This document shows, one piece after another, positions 17,355 through 27,440 of a stretch of DNA of 64,000 bases. The stretch is taken from the NCBI RefSeq assembly GCF_017875955.1, contig NZ_JAGINK010000001.1:3192501-3256500 (forward strand), given 5' to 3'. Each line of letters begins with the position of its first letter. The stretch's first letter is position 1. The stretch comes from Pseudomonas sp. BP8. Lineage in GTDB: Bacteria; Pseudomonadota; Gammaproteobacteria; Pseudomonadales; Pseudomonadaceae. Position numbers and translations under genes: made by a program. The notes below the pieces were generated by a model. That model worked only from the letters and a program-made list of their open reading frames with translations, was not told the DNA's origin and ran no database searches.

Positions 17355-17735
17355 ATGCCCCGTGGAGACAAAGACAAATACACCGAGAAGCAAAAACGCA
17401 AAGCTGAACACATCGAAGAAAGCTATGAGCACAAAGGCGTTTCCAAAGATGAAGCAGAGTCCCGCGCTTGGGCCACTGTCAACAAACAGTCCGGTGGCGG
17501 AGACAAAAAGGGCGGTTCGGGCAAGCACACGCCGGCGAGCGAGAAGAAGACCGCGCGCTCAGATTCGGCCAGGCGCGCAGCTAAAATCCGAGAGGGCCAC
17601 GCACGCACCTCGGGATCTTCACTGCAAATCCAGACCAAGGAAAGCCTGATGAAGGAAGCCCGCAGCAAAAACATCAAGGGGCGCTCGAGCATGTCCAAGG
17701 CGCAATTGATAGAGGCGCTGCAAAAACACGGCTGA
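17355..17735 (+). CDS. Lys-rich ChaB/Rho-N-like 'plasmid stabilization' type protein
   Basis: 126 residues, very basic. Residues 1-45 (MPRGDKDKYTEKQKRKAEHIEESYEHKGVSKDEAESRAWATVNKQ region) are the segment shared with Pseudomonas proteins often labelled plasmid stabilization protein; a disordered Gly/Lys linker follows; the last 35 residues (SLMKEARSKNIKGRSSMSKAQLIEALQ) form a SAP/Rho-N-like helix-extended-helix. Probably DNA-associated (inference). ATG at 17355 is chosen because AGGAG lies 8 nt upstream. Stress-type neighbours suggest stationary-phase expression. Confidence 0.65.
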   Translation: MPRGDKDKYTEKQKRKAEHIEESYEHKGVSKDEAESRAWATVNKQSGGGDKKGGSGKHTPASEKKTARSDSARRAAKIREGHARTSGSSLQIQTKESLMKEARSKNIKGRSSMSKAQLIEALQKHG

Positions 17736-18042
17736 ATCGCCAGCATGGGGTGCTGCAAGGAGTTTGCATGACGGGCGCCGTTCGCTCACCGTGGTGAAAG
17801 CATGCAGTAAATTACCTGCTTGAACGGGTTGTTGCGCGGGTCCTTCCATTTGCCCGGTCCAAGCGTCCCGTGCCAGCTTGCGATCTAGCAGCGCAGGAAA
17901 GAAGAGCGTGCCTATTTAATTACAAGGCTCCAGCGCGTCGATGAGAGAGGGCACTGATCAGCCCACGCCAACGACCCGAGCTGATCAGCCATGCCAGCGT
18001 GAAGCCAGGTCAGCATGCTGACCTGGCCTCGGTCACGCGAGG
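17736..18042. other. intergenic region with a 24-bp perfect palindrome
   Basis: 307 bp with no gene seen. It contains a perfect 24-bp palindrome at 18004-18027 (half-site GCCAGGTCAGCA) and, just before it, two copies of CTGATCAGCC (17955 and 17981). The palindrome follows the KGG gene, which reads leftward, and may act as its terminator stem, but no T-run follows. Confidence 0.5.
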
Positions 18043-18255
18043 TCATTCACTCTTGCGACCACCACCGTGGCTGTGCTGGCCGCCAACGCGGCCGGCTTCG
18101 GATGCACGTTCACGGTCATTGGCGAAGTTGCCGCCTGAAGCTTTCCCCCCTTTGCGCCCGGCCTCGGACGCCTTTTCCCTATCGTTTGCAAAATTGCCTG
18201 GGTTGTTTTGAGCAGTGCCGCCTTGATTGCCACGGTTACTTTGATTGTTAGCCAT
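18043..18255 (-). CDS. KGG-motif general stress protein
   Basis: 70 residues with two KGG-type repeats: NFANDREKASEAGRKGGKASGG and NFANDRERASEAGRVGGQHSHGGG. This is the YciG/con-10-like stress protein family: hydrophilic, glycine-rich, usually RpoS-controlled and desiccation-related (family knowledge). A clear ribosome site (AGGTGAAAGATC-ATG) precedes it. Upstream, at 18277-18294, is an inverted repeat ACACAG-GAAAGT-CTGTGT that could be regulatory. Confidence 0.85.
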   Translation of the reverse strand: MANNQSNRGNQGGTAQNNPGNFANDREKASEAGRKGGKASGGNFANDRERASEAGRVGGQHSHGGGRKSE

Positions 18256-18276
18256 GATCTTTCACCTCATGTCAGC

Positions 18277-18294
18277 ACACAGGAAAGTCTGTGT
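18277..18294. promoter_or_regulatory. inverted repeat upstream of the KGG gene
   Basis: ACACAG-N6-CTGTGT, perfect 6-bp arms, 22 bp before the KGG start. Candidate operator or mRNA leader hairpin; no regulator can be named. Confidence 0.35.
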
Positions 18295-18497
18295 TCAACT
18301 CGGACGGTAGGCGCGGTGCGATTGTCTCGGGTGATGTGGACATTTGCCGATGAGTTGCACCAAAGATAAAGTCGGCAATCTGTTGCGCTCAAATGCTTTG
18401 GCATCAATGTATTAGGCAACGTCAACACGCTATTGGTTGAACCTGCGCGATGAGGAACCAGTCCATCGTCATATGAGAATGGTGAAAGGAGGCGGGC

Positions 18498-18884
18498 ATG
18501 TCCAAGCCAGGCAAGCTCAGGTCAAGAGCAACCGTGCTGTGCTTTCGTGGGGCCAAGGTCTTGTTGGTGCGCCGCAAATCGCGCAAATGGAATTTTCCAG
18601 GGGGCGGCGTCAAGCCGCACGAGGCCGCGCTGAATGCGGCCATTCGCGAACTCCAAGAGGAAACAGGCATTTGCCGAGAGCGCCTGGTACCGCTGTGTAC
18701 CCTTCGTGCGGGCGATATTGTTCATCACATCTTCACGATGCAGATCGATGAGCGAGACCACCCCGTGCCGCAAAACGAGATCGTGGCGTGTAAGTGGGTG
18801 CAGCGCGACAAACTGGCACCGTCCCTGCTCAAGCCCGCTGCTGCCGCACTGCTGGCACGAGAGCTACCGGCACTGATCGCCTGA
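18498..18884 (+). CDS. Nudix hydrolase
   Basis: 128 residues. The Nudix box is complete at residues 34-58 (GGVKPHEAALNAAIRELQEETGI; Gx5Ex7REUxEExGU). The fold begins with a beta strand ATVLCFRGAKVLLVRRKSRKWNFPGG. It hydrolyses a nucleoside diphosphate linked to an unknown moiety; substrate not predictable. A strong ribosome site AAAGGAGG precedes the ATG. Convergent with the DUF1264 gene, whose intended end is 7 bp away. Confidence 0.85.
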   Translation: MSKPGKLRSRATVLCFRGAKVLLVRRKSRKWNFPGGGVKPHEAALNAAIRELQEETGICRERLVPLCTLRAGDIVHHIFTMQIDERDHPVPQNEIVACKWVQRDKLAPSLLKPAAAALLARELPALIA

Positions 18885-18890
18885 CACGGC

Positions 18891-19695
18891 TCAAGGACTT
18901 GAGCGGCTGTTGGCATCGTTTGGCGTCGGGGACGCGGCAGGGCTATGCACATGCTGGCCGGTCGGGTCAGTGAGCTGAATGATTGTGCCATGCTCCCAGC
19001 CGTTGGCTGCGGGGTCGACAAGGGGGATTCGGTATATCCGCTCGTTGGGCCTTGCTCCTGCGAGTATCCAGCTGCAGTCGCTGGTTACGTTGCCGAACCA
19101 TGGCTGGGTCGGCCTGCCCATCTGCCGTGAACCCCATCATCAATCGCGGCACGCCCAAGGGCAGACGCTTGTCCTGATCGGTATGCCAGGTATGCCAGGT
19201 TTTGCCATACGTATGGGCCAGCCGCTCAATCAAAGCGTGTTCGGCGCTTGCAGGGATGTTGGGTGCGCTCAACTGCCCGGATGACACTTCATAACCGTGG
19301 CTGTGCCACATGGCCTTTTCAGCGGCAGGCAGTTTGGCGAACAGGCCGGCATCGATGATGTACTCGACGCCCATGATCTTCGCGTCTTTGGTAGTGCCAT
19401 CGTAGATCACGCATTGAATGACATCCTCGTTGAGGACAGCGCAGTAATGATGGGCCTCCATTTGTGCGTCTGGCTGACCATTATAGAAATGAAACCCGTT
19501 GAGGTAGGCATTGAGGGCATCGCTCGGGGGCTTGGCCTGAAGCACCGCAGCGCCTGCTTCAAGCAGCTGGGTGCCTGCGGTTTCGGGCCTTCCAGGTGCC
19601 TCTACGGGAGACTGCGTGACAACACTGCCGCAGCCCCAGACAAACAGGCTGCAGGCAACAGGAAAGACAGCGCGGAAGGCTTGGATTGCGTGCAT
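18891..19695 (-). pseudogene. DUF1264 (oil-body-associated-like) lipoprotein, frameshifted near the 3' end
   Basis: The frame from ATG 19695 (MHAIQAFRAVFPVACSLFVWGCGS, a lipobox-like signal) carries the DUF1264 hallmarks: AHHYCAVLNEDVIQCVIYDG, VEYIIDAGLFAKLPAAEKAMWHSH, YGKTWHTWHTDQ and LPLGVPRLMMGFT. At a run of five G (19022-19026 on +) it shifts and stops at 18967. Removing one base restores the family-like ending DIPNPLVDPAANGWEHGT… to a stop at 18891, giving about 267 residues. Only the last ~45 residues are affected, so a product could still fold. Confidence 0.75.
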
Positions 19696-19755
19696 GGGGC
19701 GTTTTCCAGGGTAGTGCGCGTCTCGCCGGGCGAGACGCGTGATGAACAATGAGCG

Positions 19756-21081
19756 TTATCTTTCAGTGCGGTTGCGCAGCAGCGCGTAGGCGCAGGCGCC
19801 CACCAGCAACGGCACGGCGACACCCGACGGGGGCTTTTTGCTGGCCTTCACGCCATCCGCCATGTACCTGGCGCTCGCCGCTTGGCGGGGCGAACAGGTT
19901 TCCCGATGAAACACTGGCGGCGGGGCTGCGGCTCAATCCGAGACGGGCCTGCCAGCCTGCCATATGGCCAAGCCCTGGAACGATGTAGCTGGCCAGGTGT
20001 GCTATGCGGGCTGCGCTCCCCACCGTCGTGGATGCCCTCGGTGTTATCGCACAGTTCACCATCGCCTTGGCTACGCGCTCGGGGTCATAGATTGGCCCTG
20101 GCGGCTTGAGTGCATGCCCGGTGTAGTTGCCACCGTCACGATACCCTGGGGTATCCATCACGGCGGGGTAGATATCGCAGACATGAATATCTGCAAACTC
20201 GGCGAACTCGCCGCGCAGTGCTTCGGTCAGGCCACGCAAGCCAAACTTGCTGGCGGAATAAGCAGCGGCATAAGGTTGAGCGACCCAGCTTCCCAGCGAC
20301 AAGGTATTGATCAAGATGCCGCTTCGCTGCGCCTTGAAGTAAGGCAAGGCCACATAGGCGCCGCGCAAGTAGCCGATCAGATCGGTCTGAATCACTTGCT
20401 CATGGGCTTCAGGGGTGTTTGGTCGAAGCGCCCCACGGCACCCACACCTGCATTGTTGATCCATATATCGATGCGGCCTTTGCCGAATTCGGCGGCGCGC
20501 GCTGGCAACGCCTGCATATCCGCGCTTCGGGTAACGTCGGTGGTCACCGCAACGGCATCGGTAGCGCACTCGGTGCATTCATCGAGTACTTCGAACAGGG
20601 CGTTTTCATCGCGTGCAGCGAGGACCAGGCGTGTCCCGTTGCAGGCAAACGCATGCGCTGCAGCGCGGCCAATGCCACTGGATGCACCGGTGATAACCAC
20701 CACTTTTCCACGCAGTGGTCCCGTGAACGTTTTGCCGTTTGGCTCGCTTAAGGGGTGATCAGCCTCCGGCATTTCATCGTCCACACTGGAAGCAGATACA
20801 TCAGCCTCGATTCTCGACAGTTCGAGTGCCGTCCCGTCGACCAGCTTCAACGTGAGGTTTTCAATGCGACCGGCAAGCCGATCGGGGAATACCGGTTCAC
20901 CCTCGGCATCCAGGCTGTCATAGATGAACTGCTGCCCGTCGAGCCAGCCAACGGCGCTCAGCAGCTCGGGCCCCAGATAATACTTGCCGTCCAGAAAAAA
21001 GCCTGCAAATTGATGCGCACGTTCAACGTTCTCGACGCAATAGCGTTCCCCTGGCTTCATACCCGTTGCTTTATCGATCAT
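19756..21081 (-). pseudogene. short-chain dehydrogenase/reductase with two frameshifts
   Basis: Start ATG 21081 (MIDKATGMKPGERYC; AGAGGTG upstream). After a roughly 120-residue N-terminal extension of unknown type comes the Rossmann segment KVVVITGASSGIGRAAAHAFA and IDIWINNAGVG. A one-base loss near 20411 breaks the frame after …FDQTPL; the next frame continues EAHEQVIQTDLIGYLRGAYVALPYF, with the catalytic YSASK and DIYPAVMDTPGY. A second shift, an extra base in the G5 run 19829-19833, separates the last segment (SGVAVPLLVGACAYALLRNRTER, a likely membrane helix), ending at 19756. All catalytic residues exist but in different frames. Confidence 0.8.
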
Positions 21082-21137
21082 GGCTGACACCTCTGCCTGG
21101 TTTCAATGGGTTATGGCGTGGGCATTGCCCAAGCGCA

Positions 21138-21282
21138 TCAGCCATCGGACTGCTCTTCGGGGGGCACCTGATCGTCAGGCGAATCGGGAGCCTGTTGGCC
21201 AGGGTCGGGCTTGGGCGCGGGTTCACCTGGGTTCTGAGGGACATCATCGACATACGGGACGTGTTCGTTGGGGGGCTGCCAT
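21138..21282 (-). pseudogene. small proline-rich acidic protein, frameshifted
   Basis: ATG at 21282 with AGGAG 8 nt upstream begins MAAP, then an extra base in a run of six G (21270-21275 on +) shifts the frame. With one base removed it reads NEHVPYVDDVPQNPGEPAPKP…DDQVPPEEQSDG to a stop at 21138-21140, 47 residues. Proline-rich acidic mini-proteins like this are common in Pseudomonas. It lies upstream of the broken SDR gene on the same strand. Confidence 0.6.
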
Positions 21283-21465
21283 GGGGTGGCTCCTATGCAG
21301 TAGATTTGCCTTCCATTAGGCAGCCGTTATGCCCTGGCTGTTCCATCTGATTGTTCGGCATCCGCGGTGGGCATGTGCAATGCGCAGGCCACCGGTTGTC
21401 ATTTTTACCGATCGTTCTTCTAGATCGGGCAGTCAATTGAAAGAATCCCTGCTGATGGTGACTGA

Positions 21466-24033
21466 ATGGACCCGATTTCTGACAATGATCTGTCGACGCG
21501 CAGCCATGTGGTCCGGCAACTGATCGTCGTGTTTACCGGCCTGTTGATGGTGGTACTGATTGTCGGGTTGGGGGCTCTCTACCGGATTGCCGGGTCGCTT
21601 GATCAACGCGAAATGGCGCAAAGCCGTTTTCATGCTGAGTCTGCAATGGCCCAGCTACAAAAAAATGAGCGCAGCTATATCCTTACCCACGCCATCTGGC
21701 AGTCTGCATTTGACCATCTAGGCCGCGGGGTCGATGTGCAGTGGGCTTTTGATGAAGATAACGTTGGCCCCACGCTGTTTACCGCTGACGGTTATGTGGG
21801 CGTGTTCGTACTCGATGATGACGGCAGCCGCTACGCCATGGTCGATGGCCAATTGAGCGATGCATCATTCGCCCAATACAGCCCCCAGGCTGACCTGATC
21901 CTCAGCGAGGCGCGGCAGGTTGCTGCCAAGCAACAAGCCACTTCAGGCTATTTCCAGTTTGGTGGGCAGCCGGCACTGTACACGGCTGCGGTAATCCAGC
22001 CGCCCTCAATGCCGCATCATCTACCGGCGCCCCGTGCGGTACTGGTATTTGTCCGGCGTCTCGATACCAGCCTGCTCGAGCCTTTGGGCCGTGCTGCTGG
22101 CCTGTCTGGCTTCGCCGTCACGGATCGCATGGCCGCGGACGGGGCGAAGGGTACGCTGCCGCTTGAGGGCAGTGATCATACGCTGACGTGGAACATCGAA
22201 CGCCCGGGCAGTGAGCTGGTGTCCACCGTGGTGCCTGCGCTGGCCTTGGCGGGAGTGCTCATTGGCTTATTGATGACGCTGTTTGCCCGTTATGCCATCC
22301 GCGCCAGCACGGGCATGGACCGCAGCCATGAACAACTCGCGGCGTCCAAAGCGGCGCTCGAGACCAGCGAGGAGCGGTTTCGGGCTGTGGCCGAAGCGTC
22401 ATCCGACTGGATCTGGGAAACCGATGCCGACTTGCACCTGAGCTATCTGTCGGCGCGGTTCGCTGAACTCACCGGGCACAAGGCAGACGCTTGGCGGCAT
22501 CGACCGATTACCGAGCTGCTCGATTGCGACACCGCGCAGCTTGAACACTGGCTGCACGGCCTGGCTGCCAGCCACGCTACGGGCAGCTTGCGCTGCCAGT
22601 ATCATGATCACCTGGGCCAGCAGCGTATTTGCCGCATTGCGGCACGGGCAAGCTTCGATAGTGGTGTCTGCAAAGGGTTTCGTGGCACCAGCAGCGATAT
22701 CACCGACGAGGTTGCCGCCCATGCACAGATACAACACCTGTCGCTTCACGACGCCCTTACGGGGTTGCCAAACCGCAACAAGCTCTTTCGATTCCTGGAA
22801 CAAGCGGGGCAAGGCGCTGTGCCCCAAGCCATCGCGCTGATCTTGCTGGACCTCGACAATTTCAAGCCCATCAATGACAGCTTGGGCCACCCGGCCGGTG
22901 ACGCTGTGCTGATCGAGGTGGCGAGACGCCTGGGTGAGATAACGCGCGACACTGACTTGGTAGCACGCTTGGGGGGAGACGAATTCATCATCGTGCTCTC
23001 GCGCCCCGGGCAGCGCGGCGACATGGACCGCTTTTGTGCTCGCGTCGTGGAGTCGTTGCAACAACCCATATTGGCTGAGGGCCATTCGGTGCAGGTCGGG
23101 GTCAGCCTGGGTGTGGCACTGTCAGCGGAGTACCCGGGCACCTCCAGTGACCTGATCCGATACGCAGACATTGCGCTGTACAGCGCCAAGTCTGCTGGCA
23201 AACACACTTGGCGTTACTTCTCTGCGCAGATGAACGAGGCGCTGCTGGAAAAGCGCGTGCTTGAACGCGAATTGCGCGAAGGCATCGGCCGTGATGAGCT
23301 CGTGCTGCATTTCCAGCCGCGCTACAAGGTCGATGGCACAACGGTCGCCTCGGTAGAAGCGCTGGTACGTTGGCAGCATCCGCGTCAAGGTTTGTTACGC
23401 CCTGATCGCTTTATTGCGTTGGCCGAGGAATCCGACCTGATCGTGCAGTTGGGCAACTGGGTGATCCACGACGCATGTACCAAGGCCAAGGCCTGGCCAG
23501 TGGCAATCATGGTCTCGGTCAACATGTCACCCGCGCAGTTCAGCCGTAGCGACGTGGTACGTGATGTCGCCGAGGCGCTGCGCCAGACAGGGTTGCCTGC
23601 CCATCGCCTGGAACTGGAGATCACCGAAAACGTGATGCTCAACGACGTCGAAGGCGCCTTGCAGACCATGAACGCACTGAAGGAGCTGGGCGTTCGGTTG
23701 AACATGGATGACTTCGGCACCGGTTACTCTTCGCTGGGCTATCTGCGAACTTACCCGTTCGACAGTATCAAGATCGACAAACGTTTCGTTCAATCCTTAG
23801 GCAAGAGCGCGAGTGACCGCAGCGTGGTTCAGGCCATCATCAATCTGGGCAATGCCATGGGCATGACGGTAACCGCCGAGGGCGTTGAAACCGCCGAGCA
23901 ACTGGCCCTGCTCAGCGATGATCAGTGCCATGAAGTGCAAGGTTTTCTGCTCAGCAAACCGGTCGACAACGACGCCCTGATACGGCTCATGCTCGCTCGA
24001 CAGCCGAGCGCCGAAATGCCCCGCTCAGGTTGA
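21466..24033 (+). CDS. CHASE4-PAS-GGDEF-EAL cyclic-di-GMP protein
   Basis: 855 residues. TM helix at about 17-40, a periplasmic CHASE4 domain (about 45-240; SYILTHAIWQSAFDHLGRG, VFVLDDDG), TM helix at about 245-270, PAS (about 300-420), GGDEF (about 430-590) with an intact RLGGDEFI active site, and EAL (about 605-845) with EALVRWQ, NMSPAQFS, EITENVML and the DDFGTGYSSL loop. Both diguanylate cyclase and phosphodiesterase catalytic motifs look complete, so direction may depend on the sensed ligand. Monocistronic, divergent from the SDR cluster. Confidence 0.93.
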   Translation: MDPISDNDLSTRSHVVRQLIVVFTGLLMVVLIVGLGALYRIAGSLDQREMAQSRFHAESAMAQLQKNERSYILTHAIWQSAFDHLGRGVDVQWAFDEDNVGPTLFTADGYVGVFVLDDDGSRYAMVDGQLSDASFAQYSPQADLILSEARQVAAKQQATSGYFQFGGQPALYTAAVIQPPSMPHHLPAPRAVLVFVRRLDTSLLEPLGRAAGLSGFAVTDRMAADGAKGTLPLEGSDHTLTWNIERPGSELVSTVVPALALAGVLIGLLMTLFARYAIRASTGMDRSHEQLAASKAALETSEERFRAVAEASSDWIWETDADLHLSYLSARFAELTGHKADAWRHRPITELLDCDTAQLEHWLHGLAASHATGSLRCQYHDHLGQQRICRIAARASFDSGVCKGFRGTSSDITDEVAAHAQIQHLSLHDALTGLPNRNKLFRFLEQAGQGAVPQAIALILLDLDNFKPINDSLGHPAGDAVLIEVARRLGEITRDTDLVARLGGDEFIIVLSRPGQRGDMDRFCARVVESLQQPILAEGHSVQVGVSLGVALSAEYPGTSSDLIRYADIALYSAKSAGKHTWRYFSAQMNEALLEKRVLERELREGIGRDELVLHFQPRYKVDGTTVASVEALVRWQHPRQGLLRPDRFIALAEESDLIVQLGNWVIHDACTKAKAWPVAIMVSVNMSPAQFSRSDVVRDVAEALRQTGLPAHRLELEITENVMLNDVEGALQTMNALKELGVRLNMDDFGTGYSSLGYLRTYPFDSIKIDKRFVQSLGKSASDRSVVQAIINLGNAMGMTVTAEGVETAEQLALLSDDQCHEVQGFLLSKPVDNDALIRLMLARQPSAEMPRSG

Positions 24034-24164
24034 ACGTAAAACCTTCCGGCAGGGGGGCCTTCAGCCACTGAGCCATTGCTTCTTATCTGAGGATGGATCT
24101 GTATGCTGGCGCGGTTTGAATCAGGCCGGCGGGGAGGGGGCCGGATACCCCCTCACACCATCTT

Positions 24165-25290
24165 TCAAGCGCCACTGAGGCCGCGCCCTTCACGGCCCTG
24201 CCCCAGCCGGTTGGCTTCCTCTGGCAAGGCGGTGACTTTGATTGCGCGTACCGGCACGGCGAATTTGGCCCCTATTGTGGAGAAGCGCTCCAGGAGCCGA
24301 AAATTGATGGCCTGCTGAATATCCATGTACAGGTTGTAGCCTGGGTCCTTGACGATATAGACACATTCGAACTCCAGCGCTTCCTTGCCGAAGCCGCGCA
24401 GATGTGCGCGGTCGAAGCGTACCTGCTGTTGGTCTTTGATGGCTTCTTCGACGATGGCCGGCGCTTTTTTCACCGCCTCGGTAGGCGTGTCATAAGAGAG
24501 GCCGAATTCAAACACGATCCGCCGTTCTTGCAGGCGCTTGTAGTTCTGGATCGTGCTGCTGATCATGCTGGCGTTGGCCATCACGATCTGCTCGCCACCG
24601 AGGCTACGGATGCGCGTGGTCTTGAGACCAACGTGCTCGACGGTGCCAGCCAGCGGCCCGATGACGATGAAGTCCCCGACCTCGAAGGGCTTGTCCACCG
24701 CAATCGACAGCGAGGCGAACAGATCGCCGAGGATGTTTTGCACGGCCAAGGCTACCGCGATGCCCGCCCACGCCCAGACTGGCGACAAAAGCGGTGATGT
24801 TCACCCCCAGGTTCGACAGCATTGCCAGAAGCACCACGGACCATAGCAGCACCCGCGCGCCCCAGGCCGAAAGGGTGGCCAACGCACTGCCTTGGTTCAG
24901 GCCGGTGGCATTGTGGCGGGCGAAATAGCGGCTCAACCCCAGGCCAATGGCGCGGTTGGCCCACAGGCCGATCTGCAAGGCGGCAACCACGAACCACAGG
25001 CTGCTGACCCGAGTCAGCCAGCGCTCCGGCAGGTCGAGCATGCTCAGGCCCACCAGCAACGAGGCGAGGAACAGCAAAAAGTTGCTGGTGCCTGACAACA
25101 CCTTGGCCAGTACCTGGCTCAACGCGCCATCGTGCTCGGACCAGTGCCGGACCCGGCGCAACAGAAAACTGATGGCAGCGCGGGCTACCAGAAACGTAAG
25201 CAGTGCCACGCACAGTGCTACAAATACATTGAGAATGGAGATACCGAATACGGTGGTGTCGGTGAACAATGCGATGAGTCGATCATTCAT
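24165..25290 (-). pseudogene. MscS-family mechanosensitive channel, frameshifted
   Basis: From ATG 25290 the first frame encodes N-terminal helices and the pore-lining TM3 region (NITAFVASLGVGG), then shifts at a C-run (24763-24765 on +). Removing one base gives VGGIAVALAVQNILGDLFASLSIAVDKPFEVGDFIVIG, the canonical MscS pore-to-beta-domain junction, continuing to a stop at 24165. Intended length is about 374 residues. The break falls exactly in the pore helix, so no functional channel is expected unless the shift is a sequencing artefact. Confidence 0.82.
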
Positions 25291-25375
25291 TGGCGGTTAG
25301 CCTCCTTGGTTGCCCTGGAGTGATAAGCAGGTCATGTGCTTGGACGTCAATGAGGCGCCGCAGGTCGATCGGATT

Positions 25376-25615
25376 TCACAAACCCAGCATGTTGTAATGC
25401 ACGTAGTACATGATCCACAGCGAGAGCCCCACCAGCAGCACGATGATCACGACCGTAAACACCAGGGCTACCAAGCTCCAGCGTTGCTCCACGGTGCGGC
25501 GTTGGCCAACCCGCTGACGCGTCGGGCGAGTTGGCCGTTGAGGCAAACGGAACAAACTTTTTGCCTGCCTTCGGGTTCTTCTGAAATGGACTTCAACAGT
25601 ATGAGGAAATCCCAA
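25376..25615 (-). CDS. small membrane protein
   Basis: Up to 79 residues. The last 35 form one strong transmembrane helix (LVALVFTVVIIVLLVGLSLWIMYYVHY), preceded by a basic region. The most upstream start is TTG at 25615; a TTG or GTG further in (leaving 38-60 residues) is possible, so the start is uncertain. It is 85 bp upstream of the mscS-like pseudogene on the same strand and overlaps the start of the divergent gene at 25615. Function unknown. Confidence 0.5.
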   Translation of the reverse strand: MGFPHTVEVHFRRTRRQAKSLFRLPQRPTRPTRQRVGQRRTVEQRWSLVALVFTVVIIVLLVGLSLWIMYYVHYNMLGL

Positions 25616-25839
25616 TGAAGCGCACCGATGACAACACAGGCGACAAGGTCCCTCAGCCGCTTGCTTCTGAACAGGCGCAACGCGGCGAACAGGTGCCAGG
25701 CCCGGTGCTCAAACAGCCGGAGCCGGAAACCGAGGCGGTGGACAAAGTAATAACGCCTACCTCGATCAAGGAGCAGGCGCAACAGACCCAGCACATCAAA
25801 CAGCGTCTGGCTGAGGTCGAGGAAAAGAAACAGTCCTGA
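25615..25839 (+). CDS. small hydrophilic hypothetical protein
   Basis: 74 residues, rich in Gln, Glu and Lys (MKRTDDNTGDKVPQPLASEQAQRG at the start; IKQRLAEVEEKKQS at the end), predicted disordered with a C-terminal helix. GAGG lies 7 nt before the ATG. No family recognised; its setting among stress genes suggests a similar role (inference). Confidence 0.55.
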   Translation: MKRTDDNTGDKVPQPLASEQAQRGEQVPGPVLKQPEPETEAVDKVITPTSIKEQAQQTQHIKQRLAEVEEKKQS

Positions 25840-26007
25840 TCGCCACGACCTGGGACCGGGTGTCTAGCCCGGCTTCATGGCGAGCTTCGCGAAGGCATAG
25901 CGCCTTCGCGATCGCAATGCGAAACGCGTAATGACCAGTCAGTCAAAATTTCTGAATTTTTTTTGCTTTCGCCCGCTCCATTAGCCTGAACAATGGAGGA
26001 GAGTCCC

Positions 26008-26304
26008 ATGGCAGGACCGCAACTGTATGTAATCGAATATGAGCTACATGGAGAATTCCGCACCTTCATCATCCGGCTTCAGTGTATGGACAACGCTGAA
26101 GCCTGGCACTGGGCGAGCTGCGATGCGGGGGTAGGTATCATTCCCAGGTTTGGTCAGCACAAGATAAAGAAGGTCAGCCGGCCCATGGCGGAGCGTTACG
26201 GTATTGCCAATGTACGTTGGCGGCCATCAGGGCAAGGGCCCGAATTTGTCGCGCTGCCTATCGATGTCAAGAAATTCTCCAACAGCGGCACAAGCAGCGC
26301 CTGA
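26008..26304 (+). CDS. conserved Pseudomonas hypothetical protein
   Basis: 98 residues from ATG 26008, with GGAGGAGAG directly upstream. Starts MAGPQLYVIEYELHGEFRTFIIR (beta-hairpin-like), then DNAEAWHWASCDAGVGIIPRFGQHKIKKVSRPMAERYGI. Compact alpha/beta with no membrane segment. A truncated second copy lies at 8870-9053 near the other end of the island. Precedes the M42 peptidase by 68 bp on the same strand. Function unknown. Confidence 0.65.
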   Translation: MAGPQLYVIEYELHGEFRTFIIRLQCMDNAEAWHWASCDAGVGIIPRFGQHKIKKVSRPMAERYGIANVRWRPSGQGPEFVALPIDVKKFSNSGTSSA

Positions 26305-26372
26305 GGCGTTGCTTGCTGGCAGGCAAGGCCAGGGTCGTCGCCCTGGCTATTTCAAAAGACAGAGGTAGCCCC

Positions 26373-27440
26373 ATGGAAATCATGCCGCTGCTAGAAGCCT
26401 TGTTACTGGCCCGCGGCCCAGGCGGCCAAGAAGATGAAGTGCGGGCGGTATGTCGCGATGCGCTTGGGGCGTACTGCGACGATGTGCATACCGACAACGC
26501 CGGCAACCTGCTCGGGGTGATCCGCGCCGCTGGCGATGCCAAGCCCGACGCGTCGATCAAGGTCATGGCTCACCTGGACGAAATTGCCATGATCGTAAAG
26601 AACGTCAGGCCGGACGGCACGCTCGAAGTGCTGGCACTCGGCGGCGCGCAGCCAATCAGCTTTGGCGTCTGCCCGGTGGACATCCTGGGTGATCGACAGA
26701 TGCTTCCCGGCGTCCTGTCTTTCGGGTCGATGCACAGCAGTGGGCAGACCGCCAGCGGGCGTGACGTGTTGGCTGGAGCGGTGCAGTGGTCTGACCTCCA
26801 TGTGGTCACGCGCAAACCCAAGAAGGCGTTGGAGGCAGTCGGCGTACGGCCAGGTACGCGGGTGGTGCTGAGCCGCCATTGGCGGCAACCGTTCAAGGTC
26901 CACGACAGCATTGCGGCGCATTTTCTTGACGATCGCGCGCCCTTGGCTGCGGTGATCCATTGTGCTCATCAGCTACAGCTAAGGCGCAGCGAATTGCGCC
27001 AGGATGTGTGGTTCGTATTGACGACGTTGGAGGAAGAATCCAACGCGGGCGCTATGTATGCGGCGTCCAGGCTGCCGGGCGATACCACCATTGCCGTCGA
27101 GGTCGGTCCGGTGCTGGAGGAGTACGGAACCAGGCTGTCTGCCGACCCGATCATCAACACGGGTGACCAGAAGGGCTATTACTCCCGCCAAGTGGTACAG
27201 GCCCTGATCGCGGCCACGCACCGGGCTGGTTACACCCCCCAAGTCGCACTGCTGGTTGATTTTGCGTCCGATGCAAGCGCAGTGCTCAGTACCGGTACGG
27301 ACGCCCGAGCCGGCTGCATCGCCATACCCACAGAAAACACCCATGGTTTCGAGATGGTGGTGCAGGAAGGCATTAACGCCTGTGCAAGCAGCCTGCTGGA
27401 ATACCTGCTGCAACCAGAGCAGATCATTCCTGAGGTATGA
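26373..27440 (+). CDS. M42-family metallopeptidase (glutamyl aminopeptidase-like)
   Basis: 355 residues from ATG 26373 (MEIMPLLEALLLARGPGGQEDEV, the standard M42 N-terminus). Metal-site regions are recognisable: MAHLDEIAMIV (His/Asp), HFLDDRAPLAAVI (bridging Asp), TTLEEESNAGAMYA (catalytic and metal Glu), IAVEVGPVLEEYG (a Glu where Asp is usual), and IPTENTHGFEMV (His). It forms large cytosolic aminopeptidase assemblies in relatives. The Asp-to-Glu change may affect the second metal. Its 3' end overlaps the convergent DUF421 gene by 17 bp. Confidence 0.82.
   Translation: MEIMPLLEALLLARGPGGQEDEVRAVCRDALGAYCDDVHTDNAGNLLGVIRAAGDAKPDASIKVMAHLDEIAMIVKNVRPDGTLEVLALGGAQPISFGVCPVDILGDRQMLPGVLSFGSMHSSGQTASGRDVLAGAVQWSDLHVVTRKPKKALEAVGVRPGTRVVLSRHWRQPFKVHDSIAAHFLDDRAPLAAVIHCAHQLQLRRSELRQDVWFVLTTLEEESNAGAMYAASRLPGDTTIAVEVGPVLEEYGTRLSADPIINTGDQKGYYSRQVVQALIAATHRAGYTPQVALLVDFASDASAVLSTGTDARAGCIAIPTENTHGFEMVVQEGINACASSLLEYLLQPEQIIPEV

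Noticed and set aside
25876..26007. Possible RNA gene or attenuator (hairpin GCGAAGGC…GCCTTCGC at about 25893)
   Set aside because: A short hairpin without T-run or family features; more likely a transcript-end structure of the 25615 gene.
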